The notes under the pieces are model-generated. The model was not told the origin of the DNA. It was given only the letters and a program-made list of their open reading frames with translations, and made no database searches. Shown here in pieces: positions 1-6,011 of a stretch of 8,377 nt of DNA; positions within the stretch are counted from its first letter, which is position 1, and every line of letters begins with the position of its first letter. A program made the translations under genes and the position numbers. Source of the stretch: an uncultured Actinomycetes bacterium. GTDB lineage: Bacteria > Actinomycetota > Actinomycetes > Nanopelagicales > Nanopelagicaceae. Where the stretch lies: contig CAIMUD010000228.1 in the NCBI GenBank assembly GCA_903844585.1, positions 1-8,377 of the forward strand, given 5' to 3'.

Positions 1-965
1 AGGTATCGAAGTACCTCTTCGTCAATCGGGAAGATTGCACATGTAGAACCGTACTCAGGACTCATATTTCCGATTGTTGTTCGGTTCGCCATCGGAACAG
101 AAACAACTCCCGGTCCATAGAATTCAACAAACTTGCCAACAACTCCGTGCTTGCGGAGAATTTCTGTAATTGTAAGAGCCATATCAGTTGCTGTTGTTCC
201 AACAGGGAGCGCTCCACTTAACTTAAATCCAACGACGCGAGGAATGAGCATCGACACCGGTTGTCCAAGAAGCGCAGCTTCTGCCTCAATGCCGCCAACG
301 CCCCAGCCGAGTACTCCGAGTCCGTTGACCATCGTTGTATGTGAATCAGTGCCAACAACTGTATCTGGATAGGCGCGAAGGACTCCATCAACCTTTCGAA
401 CCATCACTACGCGCGCTAAGTATTCAATATTTACTTGATGCACAATTCCGGTCCCAGGTGGAACAACCTTGAATTCATCAAATGCGCCTTGACCCCAGCG
501 CAGGAAGCGATAACGCTCACGATTACGTTCGTATTCGATATCTGTATTTTGTTCGAAAGAAGTATTTGTTCCGAAGAAATCAGCGATAACTGAATGGTCA
601 ATAACAAGTTCGGCCGGCGCTAGTGGATTTACCTTTGAGGCATCTCCCCCGAGCTCCACAATTGCCTCACGCATAGTTGCAAGGTCCACAACGCATGGAA
701 CTCCTGTGAAATCCTGCATAACAACGCGAGCTGGGGTGAATTGAATTTCAGTATCTGGTTCAAGGGATGGATCCCAATTAGCTAGGGCCTTTATATGCGA
801 AGCGGTGATGTTGGCTCCATCTTCGGTGCGAAGTAAATTCTCCAACAATATTTTAAGAGAAAATGGAAGATTCGATGCGCCCTCTATCTTTGAAATATCA
901 AAGATTTCAAAATTATCGGAACCAACTTTGAGGTTCTTCTTCGCACCAAGTGAGTTCATGCTCAT
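1..965 (-). CDS. acn: aconitate hydratase (AcnA/IRP1 type), N-terminal part, cut by window edge
   Basis: Aconitase interconverts citrate and isocitrate in the TCA cycle in the cytoplasm, using a [4Fe-4S] cluster. About 321 codons are visible of a family that is usually near 900 residues. Conserved aconitase segments are clear: QDFTGVP (res 84-90), VIDHS (121-125), [11 protein letters not shown] (175-185), the substrate-site TDSHTTM (206-212) followed by a glycine-rich [20 protein letters not shown], and IGNMSPEYG near the cut. The cluster-binding cysteines of the family lie further downstream, outside the window. The start chosen is ATG at 965 ([10 protein letters not shown]); a second in-frame ATG at 959 is possible. 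An AGAAAG Shine-Dalgarno-like run (976-981) lies 10 nt upstream of 965, and no earlier in-frame start is seen. The gene follows the RNA methyltransferase on the same strand after a 48-bp gap containing an 18-bp palindrome, so it probably has its own regulated promoter. Identity is secure; the exact start is less so. Confidence 0.96.
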   Translation of the reverse strand, partial: MSMNSLGAKKNLKVGSDNFEIFDISKIEGASNLPFSLKILLENLLRTEDGANITASHIKALANWDPSLEPDTEIQFTPARVVMQDFTGVPCVVDLATMREAIVELGGDASKVNPLAPAELVIDHSVIADFFGTNTSFEQNTDIEYERNRERYRFLRWGQGAFDEFKVVPPGTGIVHQVNIEYLARVVMVRKVDGVLRAYPDTVVGTDSHTTMVNGLGVLGWGVGGIEAEAALLGQPVSMLIPRVVGFKLSGALPVGTTATDMALTITEILRKHGVVGKFVEFYGPGVVSVPMANRTTIGNMSPEYGSTCAIFPIDEEVLRY

Positions 966-1003
966 CGCATCGCTTCTTTCTTTCCATACATCAAATGCAC
1001 TTT

Positions 1004-1021
1004 TATCTTGACGTCAAGATA
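1004..1021. promoter_or_regulatory. perfect 18-bp palindrome, putative operator for acn
   Basis: TATCTTGACGTCAAGATA is a perfect inverted repeat with no central gap, centred about 48 bp before the acn start codon and overlapping the stop codon of the RNA methyltransferase (1014-1016). Symmetry and length fit the site of a homodimeric winged-helix repressor. From memory, the MarR-family regulator TamR of Streptomyces coelicolor controls an aconitase gene through palindromes of similar form; I could not compare the sequences. The regulator gene is not in this window. That it is an operator is inference; the palindrome itself is directly visible. Confidence 0.6.
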
Positions 1022-2228
1022 CCTTATTTGGTTCAAACAAGGCAACAGATTCAATGTGGTGAGTCATGGGAAATAGGTCATATGAACGAAGCGTGCTCAT
1101 CGCAAAACCCATTTCGATGAGGTAGGAAGCATCGCGCGCCAGAGCGGCTGGATCGCATGCAATGTAAAGAATGGCTCGTGGGTTGAGTGCAACCATGTGT
1201 CCAACGACTTCTCTTCCTGCGCCTTCACGTGGTGGATCAAGAATGATGACATCTGCGCTACTAAATCTCGGCAAGATTCTGGCGACATCGCCAGTATGAA
1301 TTTTTACATTTTGGCAGTTCGCAAAATTACGTGCAGCATCGGCGGTTGCACTTTTGCTGCCCTCAACTAAATCGATATGCGTCTGCGGTCCGAGCTTTTC
1401 AATAAGTGCCGATGTGAAGAGACCAACGCCCCCGTAGAGATCTAAAAAGTGTTCGCCTATTTTGGGCTGGACATGCTCAAATATCGCCTTTATAAGAACG
1501 AGTGGAGCAGCAGCGTTGCTTTGCCAGAAAGATCTCTGACTAACTTCAAGAGTCTTCTCTCCCACTTTGTAGTGGGAAACGTCTGGACCTTCAATTATTT
1601 CAGCAGGCCCATCTTCCCTAGCGCCGCCCAAAGCGATGGTGCGCTCACCCGTATTTGAAATCGCAACTTCAATTCGTGCATCGCCTTTCCATCTCTTTTT
1701 TGAAAGTTCGGAATAGTTGGCTTCGCGAACCAATACTCTGCAATCGTCTACAGGAATTACCTTGTGGCTACGGGAAGCATAAAAACCAAGCGCACCATTT
1801 CTCGTTGTCACCGCGTTAAATCGAGTCCGCCAGCCAAGTGCGGCGGAAACTTCTTCTACCTCTACGTCAATCTCTAATTTAGCAATGCGAGCAAACTGTT
1901 CTTTGATGACTTCGCCTTTAAGCGATCTTTGTCTACTCATTGAAATATGTTGAAAGTCACATCCACCGCATCCATCTCTCTTTGCATATATACACGGCGC
2001 GCTTACGCGATCTGGTGACGGTGTAATTACTTCGATGACATCGCCACGATTAAATGATGACCCAACGCTACTAATTTCAATCATTACTTCTTCGCCTGGA
2101 ATACCGTGGCGTATAAAAATAACCGCCCCTTCATGTCGGGCGATGAAGTGGCCTCCATGGGCAATTTTTTCAATCTTTACGCGCAAAGTTTGGCCTACTT
2201 GCAGACTCGCTCTCGCATCTGTTGCCAT
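1014..2228 (-). CDS. TRAM-domain class I SAM-dependent RNA methyltransferase (TrmA/RlmC/RlmD family)
   Basis: A 404-residue protein predicted to methylate uridine C5 in rRNA or tRNA using SAM. An N-terminal TRAM RNA-binding domain covers roughly residues 10-70. Four cysteines arranged as in Fe-S-containing RlmD-type enzymes follow: C79, C87 and C90 (C-X7-CGGC) and C163. The C-terminal half is a Rossmann methyltransferase: RSFWQSN (242-248), SAM-binding FLDLYGGVGLF (261-271), DPPREGAG (331-338) and IACDPAALARD (356-366) with presumed nucleophile C358. Length and motifs are those of a complete enzyme. Which RNA and which position are modified cannot be read from sequence. The gene is divergent from the first trkA across 32 bp, and its stop codon lies inside the acn palindrome. 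No Shine-Dalgarno precedes the ATG; instead TAGGCT lies 7 nt upstream, suggesting a leaderless mRNA. From memory, Rv2689c of M. tuberculosis is a homologue in a comparable place. Confidence 0.93.
   Translation of the reverse strand: MATDARASLQVGQTLRVKIEKIAHGGHFIARHEGAVIFIRHGIPGEEVMIEISSVGSSFNRGDVIEVITPSPDRVSAPCIYAKRDGCGGCDFQHISMSRQRSLKGEVIKEQFARIAKLEIDVEVEEVSAALGWRTRFNAVTTRNGALGFYASRSHKVIPVDDCRVLVREANYSELSKKRWKGDARIEVAISNTGERTIALGGAREDGPAEIIEGPDVSHYKVGEKTLEVSQRSFWQSNAAAPLVLIKAIFEHVQPKIGEHFLDLYGGVGLFTSALIEKLGPQTHIDLVEGSKSATADAARNFANCQNVKIHTGDVARILPRFSSADVIILDPPREGAGREVVGHMVALNPRAILYIACDPAALARDASYLIEMGFAMSTLRSYDLFPMTHHIESVALFEPNKVS
1016..1045 (-). promoter_or_regulatory. candidate acn promoter (TTGCCT - 18 bp - TATCTT)
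   Basis: On the minus strand a -35-like TTGCCT (1040-1045) is separated by 18 bp from TATCTT (1016-1021), which has the TANNNT pattern of actinobacterial -10 elements. TATCTT is the first third of the 18-bp palindrome, so a bound protein would cover the -10 and start site. Transcription would begin near 1009 and leave a leader of about 45 nt carrying the AGAAAG ribosome binding site. The match is moderate and the promoter is not proven. An alternative reads TTGACG inside the palindrome as the -35, but no good -10 follows it. Confidence 0.35.
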
Positions 2229-2235
2229 GTAGATA

Positions 2236-2241
2236 AGCCTA
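2236..2241 (-). promoter_or_regulatory. putative -10 element (TAGGCT), leaderless start of RNA methyltransferase
   Basis: TAGGCT fits the TANNNT actinobacterial -10 pattern and is followed by 7 nt (TATCTAC) and then the ATG at 2228. That spacing would put transcription initiation at or next to the A of the start codon. A weak -35-like TGCACA (2260-2265) lies 18 bp upstream. There is no ribosome binding site, which supports a leaderless message. Inferred from sequence pattern only. Confidence 0.4.
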
Positions 2242-2247
2242 AGGGTG

Positions 2248-2253
2248 TAAGTT
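2248..2253 (+). promoter_or_regulatory. putative -10 element (TAAGTT), leaderless start of first trkA
   Basis: TAAGTT (TANNNT) is followed by 7 nt (CTTCCTT) and the GTG start at 2261, mirroring the arrangement on the opposite strand of the same 32-bp spacer. An overlapping alternative is TTGCCA (2222-2227), 18 bp, TGTAAG (2246-2251); it would also leave a leader of only a few bases. No ribosome binding site is suitably placed before the GTG. Inferred from pattern. Confidence 0.4.
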
Positions 2254-2260
2254 CTTCCTT

Positions 2261-2926
2261 GTGCACGTAGTAATTATGGGATGCGGTCGAGTAGGTTCAA
2301 GTTTGGCCTCTGAACTCGAAGCATCGGGACATTCAGTAGCTGTAATTGACCAATCTCGAGAATCTTTTCGTCGCTTAGGCCCGGATTTTAAGGGGCGCAC
2401 AGTTGCCGGAATCGGTTTTGATCGTGACACACTCATTGAGGCTGGAATCGAAACAGCCACTGCATTTGCTGCAGTGAGTAATGGGGATAATTCAAATATT
2501 CTCGCGGCTAGAGTCGCGCGTGAAACTTTCGGAGTTTCAAATGTTGTTGCTCGCATTTACGATCCAGGTCGAGCAGAAATTTATCAGCGCCTTGGAATTC
2601 CAACCGTTGCAACTGTTATTTGGGCAACTGATCAGATATTGCGTCGACTTGTTCCAGAAGGCTCCAGATCCGAATGGCGTGATGCCACGGGAACGGTTCA
2701 ACTTTGCGAAGTACTTCCTCATCTGGGTTGGTATGGATATCCCATCGTTGAAATTGAAAAGCACACTGGTACGCGCGTTGCATTCATAACTCGACTCGGC
2801 GAAGCAATTCTGCCTGACTCTCATATTGTTCTGCAGGAAGGCGATCTTCTCCATGTCATCGTTCGTGACGAGGAGATTTCAAAAGTTGAATTAATTCTCG
2901 GAAAGTCACCGGAGGCTAGCGCATGA
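2261..2926 (+). CDS. trkA: TrkA-family potassium uptake regulatory subunit (first of pair)
   Basis: A 221-residue cytoplasmic RCK/KTN-type protein that binds nucleotide and gates or regulates a Trk/Ktr K+ channel. Residues 1 to about 125 form a TrkA-N Rossmann fold: GCGRVG (7-12) after a beta strand, acidic D30 at the end of the second strand (ribose contact in the family) and a typical NNVVARIYDPG-like stretch. The rest, about 140-215, matches a TrkA-C ligand domain. The start is GTG at 2261 (MHVVIMGCGRVG); it puts the first beta strand right at the N-terminus, as is normal, whereas the ATG at 2276 would remove it. The stop overlaps the start of the second trkA by 4 bp (ATGA). Such tandem TrkA genes are known in actinobacteria (from memory, ceoB and ceoC, Rv2691-Rv2692). 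No membrane subunit is encoded nearby. Confidence 0.93.
   Translation: MHVVIMGCGRVGSSLASELEASGHSVAVIDQSRESFRRLGPDFKGRTVAGIGFDRDTLIEAGIETATAFAAVSNGDNSNILAARVARETFGVSNVVARIYDPGRAEIYQRLGIPTVATVIWATDQILRRLVPEGSRSEWRDATGTVQLCEVLPHLGWYGYPIVEIEKHTGTRVAFITRLGEAILPDSHIVLQEGDLLHVIVRDEEISKVELILGKSPEASA
2911..2915 (+). promoter_or_regulatory. strong Shine-Dalgarno of second trkA
   Basis: GGAGG followed by a 7-nt spacer before ATG 2923, inside the end of the first trkA. It fixes the start of the second gene and shows that this downstream gene uses a leadered, SD-dependent start, unlike the first gene of the operon. Confidence 0.75.
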
Positions 2927-3582
2927 GAATTGCAATTGCCGGAGCGGGAAATGTTGGACGCGCTATTGCTCGCGAACTCTTAGATAACGGTCACCAAGTA
3001 CTTCTTATTGACCGCGATCCCAAGGCTCTCAAAATGGAGAGCGTTCCAGATGCAGAATGGCTAATGGCCGATGCCTGCGAAATTACATCTTTAGATAAAG
3101 CCGCACTTAATAATTGCCAGGTTCTCGTTGCTGCAACGGGTGATGACAAAGTAAATCTTGTTACCTCTCTCCTTGCTAAGACTGAATATGGTGTTCCACG
3201 CGTAGTTGCTCGCATCAATCATCCAAAGAATGAATGGATGTTTGATTCTTCCTGGGGAATCGATGTTGCTGTATCTACTCCGCGAATAATTTCGGCACTC
3301 GTTGAAGAAGCGGTCAGCGTTGGAGATGTTGTAAGACTCTTTAGCTTTAGAAAGGGTCAAGCAAATCTAGTAGAACTCACCCTTCCTGACTCTTCTACTT
3401 GTATCGGCAAGACTGTTGGGGAGATTGAACTCCCACAAGATGCATCCCTGGCTGCGATCGTGCGTGATGAAAGAGTGATTGCTCCAAGTGCAACGGATGT
3501 ATTTAGCGCAGGCGATGAACTACTTTTTGTTGCATCAGCGGCGGCGGAGGATCAAATTAAAGCTTGCTTTATTGAGCCTTAA
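2923..3582 (+). CDS. trkA: TrkA-family potassium uptake regulatory subunit (second of pair)
   Basis: A 219-residue paralogue of the preceding protein with the same two-domain plan: TrkA-N (1 to about 125) with GAGNVG (7-12) and D30 at the same positions, then TrkA-C (about 135-215). Conserved segments such as VPRVVARINHPKNEWMF confirm the family. The 4-bp ATGA overlap and strong SD indicate translational coupling and roughly equal expression, consistent with the two proteins forming a mixed ring on one K+ transporter; that partnership is inference. The last 14 bp overlap the 3' end of the convergent DUF3159 gene, with no terminator visible between them. Confidence 0.93.
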   Translation: MRIAIAGAGNVGRAIARELLDNGHQVLLIDRDPKALKMESVPDAEWLMADACEITSLDKAALNNCQVLVAATGDDKVNLVTSLLAKTEYGVPRVVARINHPKNEWMFDSSWGIDVAVSTPRIISALVEEAVSVGDVVRLFSFRKGQANLVELTLPDSSTCIGKTVGEIELPQDASLAAIVRDERVIAPSATDVFSAGDELLFVASAAAEDQIKACFIEP

Positions 3583-4180
3583 CCGTTGGCACATCTTTTA
3601 AAATCAACCAAGATCCATACCCAGTTGCAATAAAAAGCGGATATCCCATCGCAAGATTTACTGTTCCAAGCAGATTTACATTACCTGATCTATAGATTGG
3701 ATACTGCACTGCGATGCGAGTAAAGAAGAGACCTACCCATAACCAACTCGCACGTAGATAAGCTTTTTTTCTCTCTGGGTGGCTACGCCATAAAAGATTT
3801 TCACCAAGTATTGGACCGAGTAAAAGTCCCAGTAGAGGCCACCCCGCTAGGTTGGCAATCAAATATGCACTTCCATAGGCAAGATTTGTAAGTAACTTTG
3901 GAATATAGAGATCACTTGCATTGCCTGTGCGATTGGCAAACCAAGCACAAATAAGCGAGCCAACAAAACCTGAAATTGCATGTTGGAGAGTGTCGCGCAT
4001 CGCAAGTCGAATAATTGTAAGTACCGCAGAAACGATAAGTGAGGCCACGAGAGCGGTTTTAAGTTCGTGCACAACGTTAAATACAATAAGAAAAACAATA
4101 GATGGAACGCCTGAATCAATCAGACCTTTCGTGCCCCCGAAAGCTGCAAGTACCTTGTCGCGATCATCGTGGCTGCTCAT
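3569..4180 (-). CDS. DUF3159 family integral membrane protein
   Basis: A 203-residue membrane protein. The N-terminus carries the family signature GGTKGLIDSGVP (res 15-26), directly followed by hydrophobic segments at about 25-39, 42-60, 66-82, 97-124, 143-160 and 168-194, so five or six transmembrane helices. A basic cytosolic-looking loop with HPERKKAYLRAS lies near 134-145. Function is unknown; the family is typical of actinobacteria. The start ATG overlaps the dut stop by 4 bp (ATGA), with a weak GGGA upstream, so it is the last gene of the thioesterase-dut-DUF3159 operon. The 3' end overlaps the second trkA by 14 bp tail to tail. Family assignment is from remembered signature and context. 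Confidence 0.85.
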   Translation of the reverse strand: MSSHDDRDKVLAAFGGTKGLIDSGVPSIVFLIVFNVVHELKTALVASLIVSAVLTIIRLAMRDTLQHAISGFVGSLICAWFANRTGNASDLYIPKLLTNLAYGSAYLIANLAGWPLLGLLLGPILGENLLWRSHPERKKAYLRASWLWVGLFFTRIAVQYPIYRSGNVNLLGTVNLAMGYPLFIATGYGSWLILKDVPTVKAQ

Positions 4181-4617
4181 GTTCGTCCCGTCGATCCAAA
4201 ACCTGTTTCCCCGCGACCTGAGCCAGGTAAAGATTGAACTTCAATAAATTCTGCACGCTCAACCTGCTGAATTACTAACTGAGCAATTCGATCACCCCGT
4301 TTGAAAGTTACGCTTTCGGTTGGATCGTGATTTATTAAAATAACTTGAAGTTCTCCGCGATATCCCGCATCGACCGTTCCGGGCGCATTGACCATTGTCA
4401 CTCCATGTTTGATTGCAAGACCCGATCTTGGATGCACCAAGCAGACAAATCCATCAGGAAGGGCAATCGATATCCCAGTTGGCACAAGTGCACGCTCGCC
4501 AGGTGCAAGAGTTACATCAATCCTTGAAACAATATCGGCTCCTGCATCCCCGCCCTTTGCATAGCGAGGAAGCGGAAGATCTGGATCAAGGCGTGTAACG
4601 AGAACTTTTACCGACAT
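4177..4617 (-). CDS. dut: deoxyuridine 5'-triphosphate nucleotidohydrolase (dUTPase)
   Basis: Hydrolyses dUTP to dUMP and pyrophosphate, keeping uracil out of DNA and supplying dUMP for thymidylate synthesis. At 146 residues it is a full-length trimeric-type dUTPase with all five motifs: 1, AKGGDAGADI (20-29); 2, PRSGLAIKHG (63-72); 3, NAPGTVDAGYRGEL (77-90) with catalytic D83 and Y86 that excludes ribose; 4, RGDRIAQLVI (107-116); 5, GRGETGFGSTG (134-144) with F140 that stacks on uracil. The ATG immediately follows the thioesterase stop (TAGATG, no gap) and there is no Shine-Dalgarno, so translation is probably coupled to the upstream gene. The stop overlaps the DUF3159 start by 4 bp. Confidence 0.97.
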   Translation of the reverse strand: MSVKVLVTRLDPDLPLPRYAKGGDAGADIVSRIDVTLAPGERALVPTGISIALPDGFVCLVHPRSGLAIKHGVTMVNAPGTVDAGYRGELQVILINHDPTESVTFKRGDRIAQLVIQQVERAEFIEVQSLPGSGRGETGFGSTGRT

Positions 4618-5202
4618 CTACGGATTAATTTCGAATTCTGGATCGACGAAGGCAAGTACATCTGGGTTTGCCTTGATGTACTCGTGATATTCCTTTGGCA
4701 TATTTTCAATAAAATGCTTCATCGGAACAATGACAAAAAGCGCAGATGCACGTACCGCGATTTCACCATCTTGACCGCCGAGTCTGCCAACTGCTTCGGT
4801 GTAGACCTTACGGTTAATCTGCCCTGAAATACTTGCTGAAATATAAAGGGTCTGACCAATCGGAACTGGTTTCAAAAAATCAGTCTCAAGGCGTGCCGTC
4901 ACTGCTGGCGCACGGAGTAACCACATCAACTTTCCAAGTGCTTCATCGAATGCAAGCGAAAGTAATCCGCCATGTGCAAGGCCTGGCGCTCCTTGATGAT
5001 TTTCTGTAACTGTAAATTCAGCAGTGATATCTACACCTTGACCAACGTGAGCAACAAGGTGAAGCCCTGTTGGATGTAAATCTCCGCAACCGAAGCAGTG
5101 CGCAAAGTGTGAGGGAATTTTTGTTCCTGTTGCAGGCGAGAGCGGATGCCTTGTTGGAATTTCGGCTCCTTCAGGTGGAACGGTGCTAGCAACCCTACTC
5201 AT
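4618..5202 (-). CDS. PaaI-type hotdog-fold thioesterase family protein
   Basis: A 194-residue protein of the PaaI/hotdog acyl-CoA thioesterase group. A CFGCG motif (36-40) precedes the hotdog core. The long helix begins at APGLAHGGLLSLAFDEALGK (72-91); the HGG (77-79) and acidic D86/E87 resemble the active-site region of the family. A later beta-sheet stretch includes ETDFLKPVPIGQTLYI. The extra tail from about residue 160 (MKHFIENMPKEY) is family-specific rather than catalytic. The substrate is unknown. The gene heads the operon with dut and DUF3159 and is divergent from DUF3093. The chosen ATG at 5202 is supported by TATTGT exactly 7 nt upstream, a leaderless arrangement. The residues before CFGCG look low in conservation, so a later start cannot be fully excluded. 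Confidence 0.85.
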   Translation of the reverse strand: MSRVASTVPPEGAEIPTRHPLSPATGTKIPSHFAHCFGCGDLHPTGLHLVAHVGQGVDITAEFTVTENHQGAPGLAHGGLLSLAFDEALGKLMWLLRAPAVTARLETDFLKPVPIGQTLYISASISGQINRKVYTEAVGRLGGQDGEIAVRASALFVIVPMKHFIENMPKEYHEYIKANPDVLAFVDPEFEINP

Positions 5203-5209
5203 AGCGGCA

Positions 5210-5215
5210 ACAATA
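5210..5215 (-). promoter_or_regulatory. putative -10 element (TATTGT), leaderless start of the thioesterase operon
   Basis: TATTGT (TANNNT, 4 of 6 to TATAAT) followed by 7 nt (TGCCGCT) and the ATG at 5202. No Shine-Dalgarno is present. The spacing is identical to that at 2236-2241 and 2248-2253. No clear -35 is seen, as is common for actinobacterial promoters. If correct, this promoter drives thioesterase, dut and DUF3159. Confidence 0.4.
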
Positions 5216-5219
5216 CTTG

Positions 5220-5699
5220 ATGGAGTTCAGATACCGTAGTTCCGTGGCAGATTCGAGATTAGTTGAATATAAAGAGAGCCTCAGGCCGCCTATTCGCACC
5301 ATGGCATTTATCTATTTTCTACTTGGTTCGCTCGTGATCGCGATCTGGGCAGCGTTGCCACCACCTGCAACACAGATTTCATTTGCTCTCTCAGTAGCGT
5401 TACTGGCGATTGCTTTCCATACTCTTTCCTCCCGCATCATCGTTAGTGAGGGCCAGCTATTCGTTGGTAGCGCCCATATTGAAATTAAGTACATCTCGAG
5501 TGTGGTTGTCTTAGATAAGAATGAAATGTCACTTGAGCGAACTAGTCGAATTGATCCTGCTGCTCACCTTGCGCTTAAATTTTGGGAGGGCAAGGGTGTA
5601 AAAATAGTTTTGAATGATTCACGCGATTTAACCCCGTATTGGCTTGTTACAACGAAAAAAGGGAGTGAGTTAGCCGCTGTACTTAGACAGGGTAATTAA
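5220..5699 (+). CDS. DUF3093 family membrane protein
   Basis: A 159-residue small membrane protein of unknown function. Family features are the N-terminal YKESLRPP (17-24), two adjacent hydrophobic segments at about 28-46 and 51-69 forming a probable hairpin, a soluble beta-rich part with FVGSAHIEIKYISSVVVLD, and the conserved C-terminal DLTPYWLVTTKKGSELAAVL (136-155). From memory, the homologue Rv2698 also neighbours dut. The start is uncertain: ATG 5220 is the first convenient start (a TTG at 5217 sits directly before it), but no Shine-Dalgarno precedes either. GTG 5244, with TACCGT 6 nt upstream, would give a 151-residue leaderless product beginning closer to the conserved region. The stop codon TAA and that of the convergent DUF4193 gene share the palindrome TTAA at 5696-5699. 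Confidence 0.85.
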   Translation: MEFRYRSSVADSRLVEYKESLRPPIRTMAFIYFLLGSLVIAIWAALPPPATQISFALSVALLAIAFHTLSSRIIVSEGQLFVGSAHIEIKYISSVVVLDKNEMSLERTSRIDPAAHLALKFWEGKGVKIVLNDSRDLTPYWLVTTKKGSELAAVLRQGN

Positions 5700-5992
5700 C
5701 TACATTCCTTACAGACTGCTTTAGCGCCTTCGCCTTTTGCAAGCTGAGTGATGTGGTGAACCAAGAAACAACGTGAGCATGTAAATTCGTCTTCTTGCTT
5801 TGGAACAACGCGCACAGCGAGCTCTTCACCAGAAAGATCAGCACCAGGAAGTTCAAGATTTTCAGCCGCATCTGCTTCGTCAACATCAATCTGACCAGAT
5901 TGAGCATCGACGCGCTTGGCTTTGAGCTCTTCTAACGACTCTTCATGGAGTTCTTCATCGGTCTTTCTGGGTGTGTCGTAATCCGTTGCCAT
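5696..5992 (-). CDS. DUF4193 family protein with C-terminal zinc-ribbon cysteines
   Basis: A 98-residue acidic protein of the actinobacterial DUF4193 family. The N-terminus MATDYDTPRKTDEELHEESL is the family hallmark, followed by a charged linker, ELPGADLSGEEL (47-58), and a C-terminal CSRCFLVHH ... VCKEC with C72, C75, C94 and C97 placed as a zinc ribbon. Function is unknown; metal binding is inferred. The start is ATG 5992 because the family begins with MATDYD and a strong GAGGTGA ribosome binding site sits 5 nt upstream; an in-frame GTG at 6001 would overlap that site. The gene has the longest leader region in the window, with a possible 24-codon leader ORF, and meets DUF3093 tail to tail with a 4-bp overlap. 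Confidence 0.9.
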   Translation of the reverse strand: MATDYDTPRKTDEELHEESLEELKAKRVDAQSGQIDVDEADAAENLELPGADLSGEELAVRVVPKQEDEFTCSRCFLVHHITQLAKGEGAKAVCKECS

Positions 5993-5997
5993 TGCTC

Positions 5998-6004
5998 TCA
6001 CCTC
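5998..6004 (-). promoter_or_regulatory. strong Shine-Dalgarno of the DUF4193 gene
   Basis: GAGGTGA on the minus strand, 5 nt before ATG 5992. It decides the start over the in-frame GTG at 6001 and lies 7 nt after the stop of the candidate leader ORF (6012-6086), close enough for translational coupling. Confidence 0.75.
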
Positions 6005-6011
6005 GCTTTAC

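Noticed and set aside
133..372. Plus-strand open frame of 79 codons
   Set aside because: It is antisense to well-conserved aconitase coding sequence and its protein has no recognisable features.
1005..1015. TTGACG within the palindrome as the -35 of acn
   Set aside because: No convincing -10 lies 16-19 bp downstream; the TTGCCT-18-TATCTT reading fits better, though neither is proven.
5993..6001. DUF4193 start at GTG 6001
   Set aside because: It overlaps the strong GAGGTGA ribosome binding site, and the DUF4193 family starts with MATDYD, which is at 5992.
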